Positions 54,815-64,000 of a stretch of DNA of 64,000 nt are shown here, one piece after another. Each line of letters starts with the position of its first letter. The first letter of the stretch is position 1. The notes beneath the pieces were generated by a model, which was not told the DNA's origin, did not search any database, and saw only the letters and a program-made list of their open reading frames with translations. Made by a program: the position numbers and the translations under genes. Source of the DNA: Gastrodia elata (taxonomy: Eukaryota > Streptophyta > Magnoliopsida > Asparagales > Orchidaceae); NCBI GenBank assembly GCA_016760335.1, contig CM028669.1, positions 14,814,882 to 14,878,881 of the forward strand, given 5' to 3'.

Positions 54815-55780
54815 ATTATTTGCGAATTCATCGATGTCTTTCCCGAAAACCTACCTGGTCTTCCATCTACACAGAAAGTAGAATTTGCAATCGACATTGT
54901 CCCAGGAACCCAGCCAATCTCTAAAGCATCTTATCTAATGGCACCTAAAGCACTATAAGAACTGAATAAACAACTACATGAGTTATTAGAGAAAGGTCTT
55001 TTATGCCTAGTTCTTCCCCATGGGGAGCCCCAGTTCTGTTCATCAAAAAGAAGAATGGGTAAACACGGATGTGCATCGATTATAGAGAGTTAAATAAGGT
55101 AACCATAAAGAGCAAATACCCGATGCCTCGCATTGATGATTTGTTTGATCAATTAGCTGGAGCAAAAGTGTTCTCGAAAAATGATCTGCGTTCAGGATAC
55201 CACCAGTTGCAGGTAAAGGATTCTGATATAGCAAAGACAACCTTTAGAACCAGATACGACCACTATGAGTTTCTAGTGATGTCCTTTGGATTAACAAACG
55301 CGCCTTCAATTTTCATGGACTTAATGCAGCATATCTTGAAACCTTACCTTGACAATTTTTCATTGTCTTCATAGATGATATTCTAATATATTCTAATACG
55401 AAGAAGGAGCATAAATATCATCTCAGGACAGTATTGGAAGAACTGAGAAGCCACCAGTTGTATGCCAAGTACTCAAATTGTGAGTTTTGGCTTGAGTCTG
55501 TCGCCTTCTTAGGACATATAGTAGATGCTCAAGAGATCATAGTAGATCAGAACAAGGTCAGTGCCATCCAAGAATGGGTGCAACCCAAGTCAGTGATAGA
55601 ATTCAGAAGCTTCTTGGGTTTGAATAGTTATTATAGGAGATTCGTGAAAGGATTTTCTCAAATAGCCTCTCCTCTAACCAAGCTCACCCAGAAGGTTATA
55701 TGATTTGAATGGTCGCCAGCTTTTGAAGAAGCGTTCCAAGCACTAAAAGATGCACTTATGTCTGCCCCGTTCTAGTTCTT
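54815..55780 (+). pseudogene. Reverse transcriptase, Tekay-2
   Basis: It opens with the pre-RT block FIDVFPENLPGLPSTQKVEF (54820-54880) right after the Athila-2 target site. The frame 55069-55374 has MCIDYRELNKVTIKSKYPMP, RIDDLFDQLAGAKVFSKNDL (first catalytic Asp changed to Asn in FSKND) and FLVMSFGLTNAPSIFMDLMQ. FIDDILIYSNT with the Asp pair follows near 55372 in the next frame. The frame 55434-55703 has AKYSNCEFWLESVAFLGHIV and FRSFLGLNSYYRRFVKGFSQ. Stops are few; two frameshifts separate the pieces. Confidence 0.88.
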
Positions 55781-56170
55781 CCTAAAGAAGGAGTGAACTA
55801 CCATGTCTACATGGATGCCACAGGCATATACTTGGGAGCTGTGTTAATGCCGGAAGGAAAGGTTATCTCCTATGTTTCTCATCAACTAAAGACCCATTAA
55901 AGAAACTATGCTGTCCATGACCTCAAATTAGCTCCCGTAGTGTTCGCTCTAAGGATTTGGTGTCACTACCTATATGGAATTCAGTGCTCAATCTTCACTA
56001 ATCACCAGAGCCTCAAGTATATATTCACTCAGAGGGAGTTGAATTGCAGATAGAGAAGGTGGTTAGAATTAATTAGTAACTATGACCTCGACATTCAATA
56101 TCATCCTGGAAAGGTAAATGTTGTAGCTAATGCTCTAAGCCATCATGCTACCCTTAACGCCCTTATCTCT
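55781..56170 (+). pseudogene. RNase H, Tekay-2
   Basis: YHVYMDATGIYLGAVLMPEG (first Asp), KVISYVSHQLKTH, NYAVHDLKLAPVVFALRIW (Glu of the E-L-A motif changed to Lys), FTNHQSLKYIFTQRELNC (the usual Asp again Asn) and YHPGKVNVVANALSHHATLN (last Asp changed to Asn). Several stops. Clearly homologous to 9660-10200 and similarly inactive. Confidence 0.83.
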
Positions 56171-57470
56171 GAAAGCCCATTGGAAGGGGAGTTTTGTAAA
56201 ATGGACATTAAATCAGTGCGTGGTGACCTATTGAGTACAATTATCTCAATGAGTAATGTGGAGCCCACTTTCCACATAGATGTATCCATTTCATAGACTA
56301 AAGATGAAGAGTAACTAAACTTTAAACAAGCAATCGAGAGTGGTCGCCGTACTGATATTCATTTTTGATAGGGGTACTATCTATCAAGGGGATCATTTGT
56401 GGATTCCTAAATCTATGCATCATGTGGTGCTAATCGAAGGCCATAATTCAGGATATTAAGTGCACTCAGGAAGTTTTAAAATGTATCAGCATCTAAAGCT
56501 GTCATTCTGGCGGCCAGGAATGAAGAAGAGTGTAGCAAATTTTGTTGCCAAATGCCACGTTTGCTGTCTAGTCAAGGAAAAACATCAAAAACCAGGTGGT
56601 TTGCTACACCCATTAGAAATTCCAAAATGGAAATGGCCCGATATATCTATGGACTTTGTCATGGGTTTGCCCGTACAATATCAGGAGCAGATGCAATATC
56701 GGTGATAGTAGATCAATTGACCAAGTTTGTGCATTTCATTCCAATTCGTCAAACTGAGTCCATTGAGAAGCTAGCAAAGCTGTATATCAAAGAGATAGTC
56801 AGGTTGCACGGAATTCCCAAAACTATCATATCTGATAGAGACAGTCATTTCACCTCCAAATTCCTACAAGTTGTGCATAAGGATTTAGGCACTACTTTAG
56901 CAATGAGCACAGTCTTTCATCCATAGGCAGATGGCCAAACAGAATGGGTCAATCAGGTTTTATAAGATCTTCTCCATCTCTACATGTTAGATTTCTCGGG
57001 ATCTTGGGAGATCACATCCCTCTAGTTGAATTTTCCTATAACAACAGCTTCCAGGAGAGCATCAAGATGCCTCCATATAAAGCCCTATATGGTAGAAAGT
57101 GTTCTACTCCAATAGCATGGTCAGAAATAGGTGATGTTTAATTATATAGCTCCGAGTTAGTAGAAGAGAGAAATAAGAAAGTAAGACTCATCCAGCAAAA
57201 GATTAAGACAGCTCAAGGTAGGTAGAGCAAATATCACGACACCCGTCATCTTCCTCTAGAGTTCCAAGAAGGAGATCTAGTATACCTAAAAGTCAGTCCT
57301 ATAAATGGCATCTATCATTTTGGGATTGCTAGAAATCTTAGTCCAATGTATATTGGACCGTTCAAGATTTTAAAATAGATTGGGTCAGCAGCATACAAGT
57401 TAGAGCTGCCTAAAGATTTTGCTGCTGTACATAATGTGTTCCACATATTATCTCTCAGAAATACATAAGA
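56171..57470 (+). pseudogene. Integrase, Tekay-2
   Basis: A linker is followed by the zinc domain HSGSFKMYQHLKLSFWRPGM and KCHVCCLVKEKHQKPGGLLH (C-x2-C present), frame 56460-56705. The core is in frame 56552-56926: VIVDQLTKFVHFIPIRQTES and TIISDRDSHFTSKFLQVVHK with the second Asp, and the DGQTEWVNQ motif with the catalytic Glu kept (near 56930). The frame shifts near 57000, then YNNSFQESIKMPPYKALYGR. The C-terminal module EFQEGDLVYLKVSPINGIYH and SPMYIGPFKILK lies at 57255-57380. Stops interrupt it in several places. Confidence 0.87.
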
Positions 57471-57479
57471 AAACCGCAC

Positions 57480-57640
57480 CACCTAGTCTCCATTCCTTCA
57501 ATAGAGATCTAGCCAGATTTATCGTTAGTTGAAGAACCTGTAAAGATTCTAGGAAGAGACCAAAAGAAGTTAAGGAGCTGTTCCATCCTAATGGTCAAAG
57601 TGCAGTAGAAGAATCACCTATCTATTAAAGCCACTTGAGA
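57480..57640 (+). pseudogene. Chromodomain remnant, Tekay-2
   Basis: With one stop the translation gives LSLVEEPVKILGRDQKKLRS and ILMVKVQ, then a KATWEKE-like end. This is the same position and pattern as the Tekay-1 chromodomain (LSYAEELIKVLAHDQKQLRN ... MVKIQW). It confirms the chromovirus lineage. Confidence 0.75.
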
Positions 57641-57784
57641 AAAAGAATCATTTATGAGCTAAGTATCCTGGTCTATTTGAAAATCCAGATACTTTTCCTA
57701 ATTCCTTAATCTTTCAATTCAATTTATTTTCTTTTATCCTGCATTTTTCTTCCACTTGAGTGATGCTGAGGATGACATCATTCT

Positions 57785-57798
57785 TAAGTGGGGGATCC
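57785..57798 (+). other. Polypurine tract of Tekay-2
   Basis: TAAGTGGGGGATCC directly before the LTR start TGTAATAACCC. It follows a GATGACATCATTC stretch shared with Tekay-1. Confidence 0.88.
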
Positions 57799-60700
57799 TG
57801 TAATAACCCAAGTTATTACCCAAGTCATTTAGGATTAATATAGGTCCAAATCTCAGTCTTAGTACTCTAATTAGGTCTTTAGGAGTTCATCACCAATATC
57901 TTGTCCAAACTAGGGGTCAAATGAACCAAACATTGATTTTGAAAAATCTAGAAATCCTCAAAATTGATCTATCTAAATTGATCTCATATCAAAAATCGGA
58001 CTTCGCCATTATGTTAATTGCCCCCAAATTAGCTAGGGGTGATATTTTAGAGGCAATCGGAAGTCGTCGAAATTCATAGAATAATTTAATAATATTTAAA
58101 TACCTCAAAAATAAGAAAAATAAAATACTTGTCGAATCAAAAATCCGACCTCGCCGTTATGTTCCTCACCCCTCAATAGCTAGGGGTGAATATTTAGAAA
58201 TTTTTGGATGTTGATTAGTTAAATAGAATTAATTATTAATATTAGGATTTAAATTAATAAATTAATTAGTTATTTAATTTTTATATTCACGGCCGTTTAG
58301 TTAATGTCGCCGGTATTTTTTTAAACGCATGCCATTTCCTTCCCGCCAGGATCAGACGGTGGATCTGAACCGTCTGATAAAATCAGACGGTCCCAGCTCT
58401 TCGTCCCCTCGACCCCGTCGCCCGCGTGTTAAGCGAAGACACACGGCGGCTCGCCGCAGCCGCTGCCCAACCAGCACCTGCCAGCCTAGCCTTCTCCGCT
58501 GCAAGCCCATTAAGGACACCCCATCTGCGTGCTAGTTCACTGCTTTGCGCGATCGAGTCTCTGAGGAAGTTCGGACCTCTACAAACCTCGGCCGTCGATT
58601 TTAAAGGTACCTCATATTGTCTCGATCTTATTGCAATCATCGTTATGAATCCATGTATGCTTATTTCCATAACTAGACTATGTTGTTATGGAGTTTGATC
58701 GATCAATTGTCAGTTCGATCGATCAAATTTGGGTCGAGTGGTACAGTACTTACCATTAGCATCTTCGCCTCTCGCTCCGTCCCGTAGGTAGTAGCCTAGG
58801 GTTTGGTTTTGCCAGTGAGCAGGCCACCTTAGGTGGCGGTACAACTGCCAATGGTTAGCCCTCGCCATCGCCAACCTGCGGCCGTGCAGGTCGACCCTTG
58901 ACGGCACTGGGAGGTCAGCCAATTTGCGTGCCCTAGCAGCATCGTCGCGGGATGCTACGGTGCCGAGCGAAGCTGGGTTGGGCCAGGTCGATCCGGGTTT
59001 GACCCGTAAGTCCTGAGTCTGCTTTTACTACTTGTGGGACCCTACGGTGCCAGCCGGAGAGCACGGATTCGTCCGCGTGTCGCGCGTGGGTCCTGCTTCT
59101 GGTTCAGTGGATGTCACGTGGGGGGCGGGGGCTGCTGCGGTCATTTTGGCCGCAGTTGTGGGGCCCGCCCCATGTCTCGTGGCTCTATGGGCCCCGCTTC
59201 CGCATCTCCATAGCCCGTCAGTGTGCCACGTGGTGCTGGGCCCCGCCGTCGGTCAATTCTTGCAGAAGAAATAATTAATTATAATTATATAATTATATCA
59301 TATAATATTCTGTTGTATAATTTAGTTATATAGTTATAACTATATGTATATTACTGTCATTAGATTAATTAAATTAGTTAGTTTAATTATTATTCAATTA
59401 GATAATATTAATTAGTGTTTAATAAATAATTAATTAGTCAATTAATCTATTGATTATGTTCAGTTAATATTATTAGTAATTTAATAATTAATATAGACTT
59501 AGTTAACTAAATTAATTAGTTAACCTTAATTATAAATAGTAGATTAGTGAATTAAATTAGTTAATACTATTTAATTGATTTAATTAAAGCACTAAATTAA
59601 TTTAATATATTTAAATGAATAGTAATATTATTTAATTCAAATTTAATTAATGCAAACTTTAAAGCCTCATAATTTTAAAAATAATAATCCAAATATTGTA
59701 AATATATATCTCATTTTACTTAGAAAAATAAAATAGATCAAATGATGTAATTCAAAAATTTGATTTGAGGAACATTTAACTTAGTATCATTTTAGGACCT
59801 AAATAAACACTTGTAACTTTTTACTAAATTATCCAAATATAATTAATATGGGTTTTAAAGTAATCAGGAGAATAGCCCCATCATAGTGGTAGCATTAGTT
59901 TTCCCAATTGGTGGTTAGCTTGCAAAGTGATATTTAGGACTCCTCCCATAAATGACCAAAATATCCTTAGTTTTCAATTGACAATAACTTGGTTAATTGA
60001 ACTCCAAATTAAGAGATTCAAACTCTTAACAAACTTAGATATTTAGTGCCAACAGCAAACTAAAATAATATTTAGGTTTTGAACCTTAAAAAATTTGAAA
60101 TGATCAAAATACCCCCCTAACCTTAGTTAGGCCATAACTTGACCAATTAAAGTCCAAATTAGGTCTACTCTTAATTAAAGTACTCAGTATGTTATAGGAA
60201 AGCTATTGACACTAAGTTTGCTGAATTTGGGCATCAAATAAAAAAGTTCAGTTTTTGCCACCCTTGATCCTAGGAAAATTATTGAATTGCCCCTAAAGTT
60301 TAAAATATCCATAACTTAGCCATTTGACCTCATAATTTAATGTTCTTAGACTCTATGGAATCCTTGAACAGTAACCAATAGTAAACTGCATAAAAAAGTT
60401 AGATTATATTAGGTACAATTTACTAAAATGCCCCTTAGGCCAAAAATATTAACTTGAATCTATAAGACCCATTTATTGTCCAAATATTGTGTACTTACTA
60501 TCTATCTTCATATTAGATAGTAAGAAATTATTTGACAGTAAGAAATTACAATTTAGAGCCCTAAATTAAAAAGTAGCTTTTTGGACCCTTAAGTAGGTTA
60601 AGTACCCTATATTTAGGTCATTTTGCCCAAAATTTAGGTTAAGTACCCTTAACCCTTCAAATACCTTTTAAATTAATAAAATCAGTAATAAAACTTATTT

Positions 60701-62850
60701 ATGATAAATTTAAGTCATAAATTCCTCAATTTGAATAATTTGTAAAACATCTCAATTTTAGGCTTAAAAATCTTCAAGTAAGAAAAATGAATCCTTAGTT
60801 TGCTAAAATGCACCCTTATCTTTCCCTAATAAAACAAAATCAACAAATGTAAGGAAATCCAATCAATTCTTAGATTTTCTCTAAGCCTTATCAATAGGAA
60901 TCCTCACTTCACTTTAGGATATGCTCTTTAGGAATTATGATAGATATTAGGCTAGATTTCATTCATTGAATAGCGAGGTTATTCAAAGAATAAATTATTG
61001 ATCTTATTAGTTCTTAGATTTTCATAATTTCATTTTGTTTATTTTATCATTCAATCTTAGATTATGAATAAGAGAATCATCTTATTAAGCTTGACTTTAC
61101 TTAATAGAATTTGCCTCAATTATTAGTACACTTTAGAGTCTGAAACCTTAGATCCTTAAACTTGTACCGTTGGGTTATGTGCTTAACTCTAATTCATGGT
61201 GTTAAAATCATAACCTCTAAATTAGTTAGTCTTGAATATCTCTTAGTCTAGAATGTCTAAATTCATAAACTAGGTCATGATGATTTCCTTATTTAACTTA
61301 TATAGTCGATATTGATTTAGTCATATTAAGACCTAGCTAGTCCTAATATTTTGTAACATGTAAGGTCGTATTTCTAAGTTACATTGGAGATCTTGAACTT
61401 GTGTAAATTAGAATATTTAGAATGGTTTAATTTGACAACAATAGTGTCACCATATATAGAAGAGTCCCATGCTTATTTCTTGATTTCTTATGCTACGCAT
61501 CTCCTTGTATTTTGAGCTTATTCCCTTAGACATGTCATATTAAAAACTTTGTGCATGAAGTGAAAACTTAGAATAGTTAAGATAACAGTTGACTTTGGTT
61601 TAATTATATTCTGGTAGGTTCTAGTGCACATTTACCCTAATGAATAGGGGTAATAAGTAATAAGGGTGCTTAACATTACTCATTGAGGAGTGTGTGTTAA
61701 TCTTGGAGCCCGTATAGTTTTGTAGATGTTCTTGACTCCTTAGATGTTTCTAGATGTGTCCACGTAGAAAAAAGTAAAATAACTAAAAGATTATACATTT
61801 ATATTTACTACCTCCTCAGTCCTACTGTTCTTTTCTATCTGCCCTAGCCCAGAAAGGCTTTGGGAATTTTTGTCTGAGCCTCATTGGCCAATTTTCTTAT
61901 ATGGCAGTAGTACACACCTATTTTTCCTTTTTTAGTTTACTGCTTACTATTTTAATGATGCATGTTATTACAATCAGTTGTATTTTACTTATCTGCTCAC
62001 TTGTATATATTTATAGGATGTTATATTTTATTGCTTACTATTTGTACCACTTTCAGATTCACTATTTTAAACAAGCATATGTCATATGATCATTAGCATA
62101 TTTAGGATTCAACTTTTCTTTTAATACTTTTACTTACTGTATTATGTATATAAGCCTATCCTTGCTTAGTTTGCTGGAGGTGTGCCTTCTTGCCTCAATT
62201 CTTGCTTAGTTATAAATGTTGTATTTATAACTTATCTTGCTCCTTGTATACTTGCTGCTCCTATGTTAGTTAGCTCACTTTTGTTTTGTTTAAGTATAAA
62301 TGGTGACATTAATAATTCATGTAAAATATTTAGCTTAAAATATAGTTAGACAATTGTCTAATAAGATTTTCTTTTATTGGCTGGGGCCCTGACATTGTGA
62401 AACTGATAATGTCTGATTCAGATAGGCTTGAGGAACTGGGTGCTAAAGTGAAGGAGCTATTTATTGAATAGGAGCATCAGCCAGGAGAGCCAGACATTGC
62501 TTAATTTTCCTTTTACAGCTTTCTGTGAGGAAGAGGGATTTTATTTCAGTCTTTTAAACTATTTACTTAATGCTATAATAATACATGTACTTTTGATTGT
62601 GTTTTTATTTACTGTACTTTATACTCTGAGCTGTATGTTACACTTTTCCTATTCATTATGATAAACTGGGTGTATATTTGTTACTTTACTTCCGTAATCT
62701 AATTTGTATTCGCTTAGTGATTGAGTTTATGGCATGTATGCAGTAGCTTATCTCTTCCTTACTAGTGGATAGGGTCTATACCTGATCCAATCTTAAGTGA
62801 CTCTCCACTCCTTAGTCTAATGATTGTGGATTAAGGGGTGGGGCACCACA
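57799..62850 (+). repeat. 3' LTR of Tekay-2 (5.05 kb)
   Basis: 5052 bp with TG...CA ends: TGTAATAACCCAAGTTATTA at the start and GGGGTGGGGCACCACA at the end. A GC-rich block at about 58310-59270 and long AT-rich parts follow, matching the 5' LTR from 34380 on. It carries the GATCGATC inverted repeat at 58694-58727. Short frames at 58329-59274 lie in the GC-rich block and show no domain. Confidence 0.87.
58694..58727. repeat. GATCGATC inverted repeat in Tekay-2 3' LTR
   Basis: TTTGATCGATC and GATCGATCAAA arms around a 12-base loop. The same core motif occurs as a tight palindrome in the other LTR subfamilies. Confidence 0.68.
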
Positions 62851-64000
62851 CATTGGCTAGGCATTGCTGGTCTTCCCCAATCAGTTAAGCACCCTCTATT
62901 GAGCTTCGAAGCTCGACTGGCTCCAAATTGGGAAGGGACCAAACCAAAGCTATTGGGCTTGGCCCAACCCATGGGTTGGGCTCCCAAGCACCTCAATTTT
63001 ATAAATAACCTCGAATTCCCTCACAATGAGCGCTTTGCTCACTGTACTATTCCATTAAGGCGTGTTGAGTCCCTACTTCCTCCCAATCCTTCTAGCAGTC
63101 TTTTGGAGCTTCTCAGCACCTTTCTAGGAAATATGTGGGTGTGGTCTGGCATTCAAAATCCCCATTGATGTTTAAATCATTGCAGCTCCTGGGACAATTC
63201 GAAGGTTCATTTAGCTTTTGGTTAGCCAGCTCCATCAAACCAAATACATATCCTTCCTAGTGAGCCAATTCAGCTCACTATTTACTATTCTCTACTCAAT
63301 CTATCCTAGGTGTTATTCTAGGACCTTTCCTTAGTCCTTCAGTAGGTATACATGGAGCTGGTTGATTCTGGAAGTAGGCTAGACAATGGAATCACTGTCT
63401 AGATGGGCGCTGCCAGTTAGCCATCTATCCTCTGAGAATCCTTGGGAATTGAGGTCAGCATTGGTCCTCATTTGCCTTAGTGGGTGATTTCTAAGGAGTA
63501 TAAATCATTGAGTTTACCTTGATCGATTGATTCAGCTTGAATCGGTTGACTTAGACTCATCTTATGGCAGGGCACTGCTGTGCTCGATCGCAGATAGGAC
63601 CCAGATGGTTCAGTTGATCATAGGGCCCAATCTTAGGCTCCTTCGCTCTATCTGGAGTTCTTAATTGTGTGAGGATTGAGATGAAGAGGCTCCTCTGTCT
63701 CTCTGTGGGGAGAAATAGTTCCCCACAGTAAACCCTAGGCTTGGAGCAAAGTCGAGTAAGGACCTGCCATCTCCGACCTCCCCTTTTAGGGTTTTTGCAT
63801 GGAATAGGTGCATCCTAGCTCAGTGAATGTGTAGCGATTGACTCAAGGCAGCAGCGTGGTCTTGTGGTTGCAGATTTTGCCCAGGAAGCCAACTCAAGAA
63901 ACGCCGTGTAGAGATGAAGGATGGTGCTGAGGATACACAGTATCGGGCCGAGCCGACAATGACCCACGTGTTTTGTGGGTGGGTTATTAATATCAGTTGA
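62851..64000 (+). repeat. Part of another long chromovirus LTR, plus orientation, cut by window end
   Basis: It holds, in the same order as the Tekay-1 LTR read in its sense direction, a TATA-like TTATAAATAACC (62998), a decayed GATCGATTGATTCA palindrome (63519-63550), a GGGGAGAAATAGTTCCCC hairpin followed by ACAGTAAACCCTAG (63705-63735), and GGGCCGAGCCGACAATGACC (63945). The LTR start TGTAACAACC is not present before it, so Tekay-2 appears to have inserted into it or replaced its head. ORF 62824-63168 is not a gene. Confidence 0.65.

Larger units (their letters stand above)
33840..62850 (+). mobile_element. Tekay-type chromovirus, plus strand (Tekay-2), with two nested insertions
   Basis: Plus-strand element: 5' LTR (about 33840-37949), initiator-Met primer site (37953-37964), upstream Gag module, gag (38735-39138, continued at 44033), putative intron (44849-44926), protease (44927-45405), RT-RNase H-integrase-chromodomain (54815-57640), polypurine tract and 3' LTR (57799-62850). 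A solo LTR (39139-44032) splits gag and Athila-2 (45406-54809) splits protease from RT. In both cases the coding sequence resumes in the right place on the far side. Stops are frequent. The two LTRs differ by many substitutions and small deletions (for example 15 bp near 62800), so this is an old insertion. No target duplication could be confirmed. Confidence 0.87.

Noticed and set aside
1..64000. Host protein-coding genes, tRNA or rRNA genes
   Set aside because: Every longer frame could be assigned to a retroelement domain, an LTR or an antisense shadow; the tRNA-like matches are primer-binding sites only.

Overview
The window is repetitive DNA from a flowering-plant nuclear genome, built almost entirely of nested LTR retrotransposons of the Ty3/gypsy (Metaviridae) superfamily. 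I see no host gene, tRNA, rRNA or CRISPR array. The plant assignment rests on three things: Athila-type Gag-Pol with a primer-binding site complementary to tRNA-Asp, Tekay/Del-type chromovirus Pol with a C-terminal chromodomain and a primer-binding site complementary to initiator tRNA-Met, and very long LTRs (3.8-5.1 kb). The species cannot be named from this.

Layout. (1) 1-3544: decayed plus-strand Athila-like element, gag to the start of integrase. (2) 3545-22920: minus-strand Tekay chromovirus (Tekay-1). Its 3' LTR is 3545-8280, pol is 8281-11519 and gag is about 21064-22802. It is split by a complete minus-strand Athila element (Athila-1, 11520-21052, imperfect 5-bp target duplication). 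(3) 22925-29122: a second copy of the decayed Athila-like sequence, interrupted at exactly the same site as copy 1 by a solo LTR of the Tekay-1 type (25087-28847). This points to a duplicated segment (or an assembly join) rather than two insertions. (4) 29123-37949: two related long LTRs facing head to head, around a retroposon-like piece with a poly-T start (32456-33470) and AT microsatellites. (5) 33840-62850: a plus-strand Tekay chromovirus (Tekay-2) whose 5' LTR ends at 37949 and whose 3' LTR is 57799-62850. Its gag holds a solo LTR (39139-44032, perfect target duplication CATCT). Its protease-RT junction holds a second complete Athila-type element (Athila-2, 45406-54809, perfect target duplication ATCCC). 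(6) 62851-64000: the promoter part of another long LTR, cut by the window end.

The autonomous open reading frames are broken by stops and frameshifts. Athila-1 is the best-kept polyprotein. Athila-2 has intact-looking LTRs, tRNA-Asp site, polypurine tract and target duplication but no RT, RNase H or integrase. Instead it carries a lysine-rich ORF and a 297-residue ORF that looks like the plant 'putative plant transposon protein' domain, so it would have depended on another Athila for replication.

The observation I rate highest is in the two Tekay elements. At the gag-protease boundary both have a short AT-rich GT-AG interval (89 and 78 nt) at the same place. Gag stops 12 nt inside it if unspliced, while removing it puts gag in phase with protease. 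This looks like a small retained intron that could set the Gag:Pol ratio. Other unexplained structure includes a duplicated upstream Gag module in both Tekay elements, about 104-bp GC-rich hairpin repeats in the Athila LTRs, paired hairpins with different stems in the Tekay LTR, and a GATCGATC palindrome shared by diverged LTR subfamilies.
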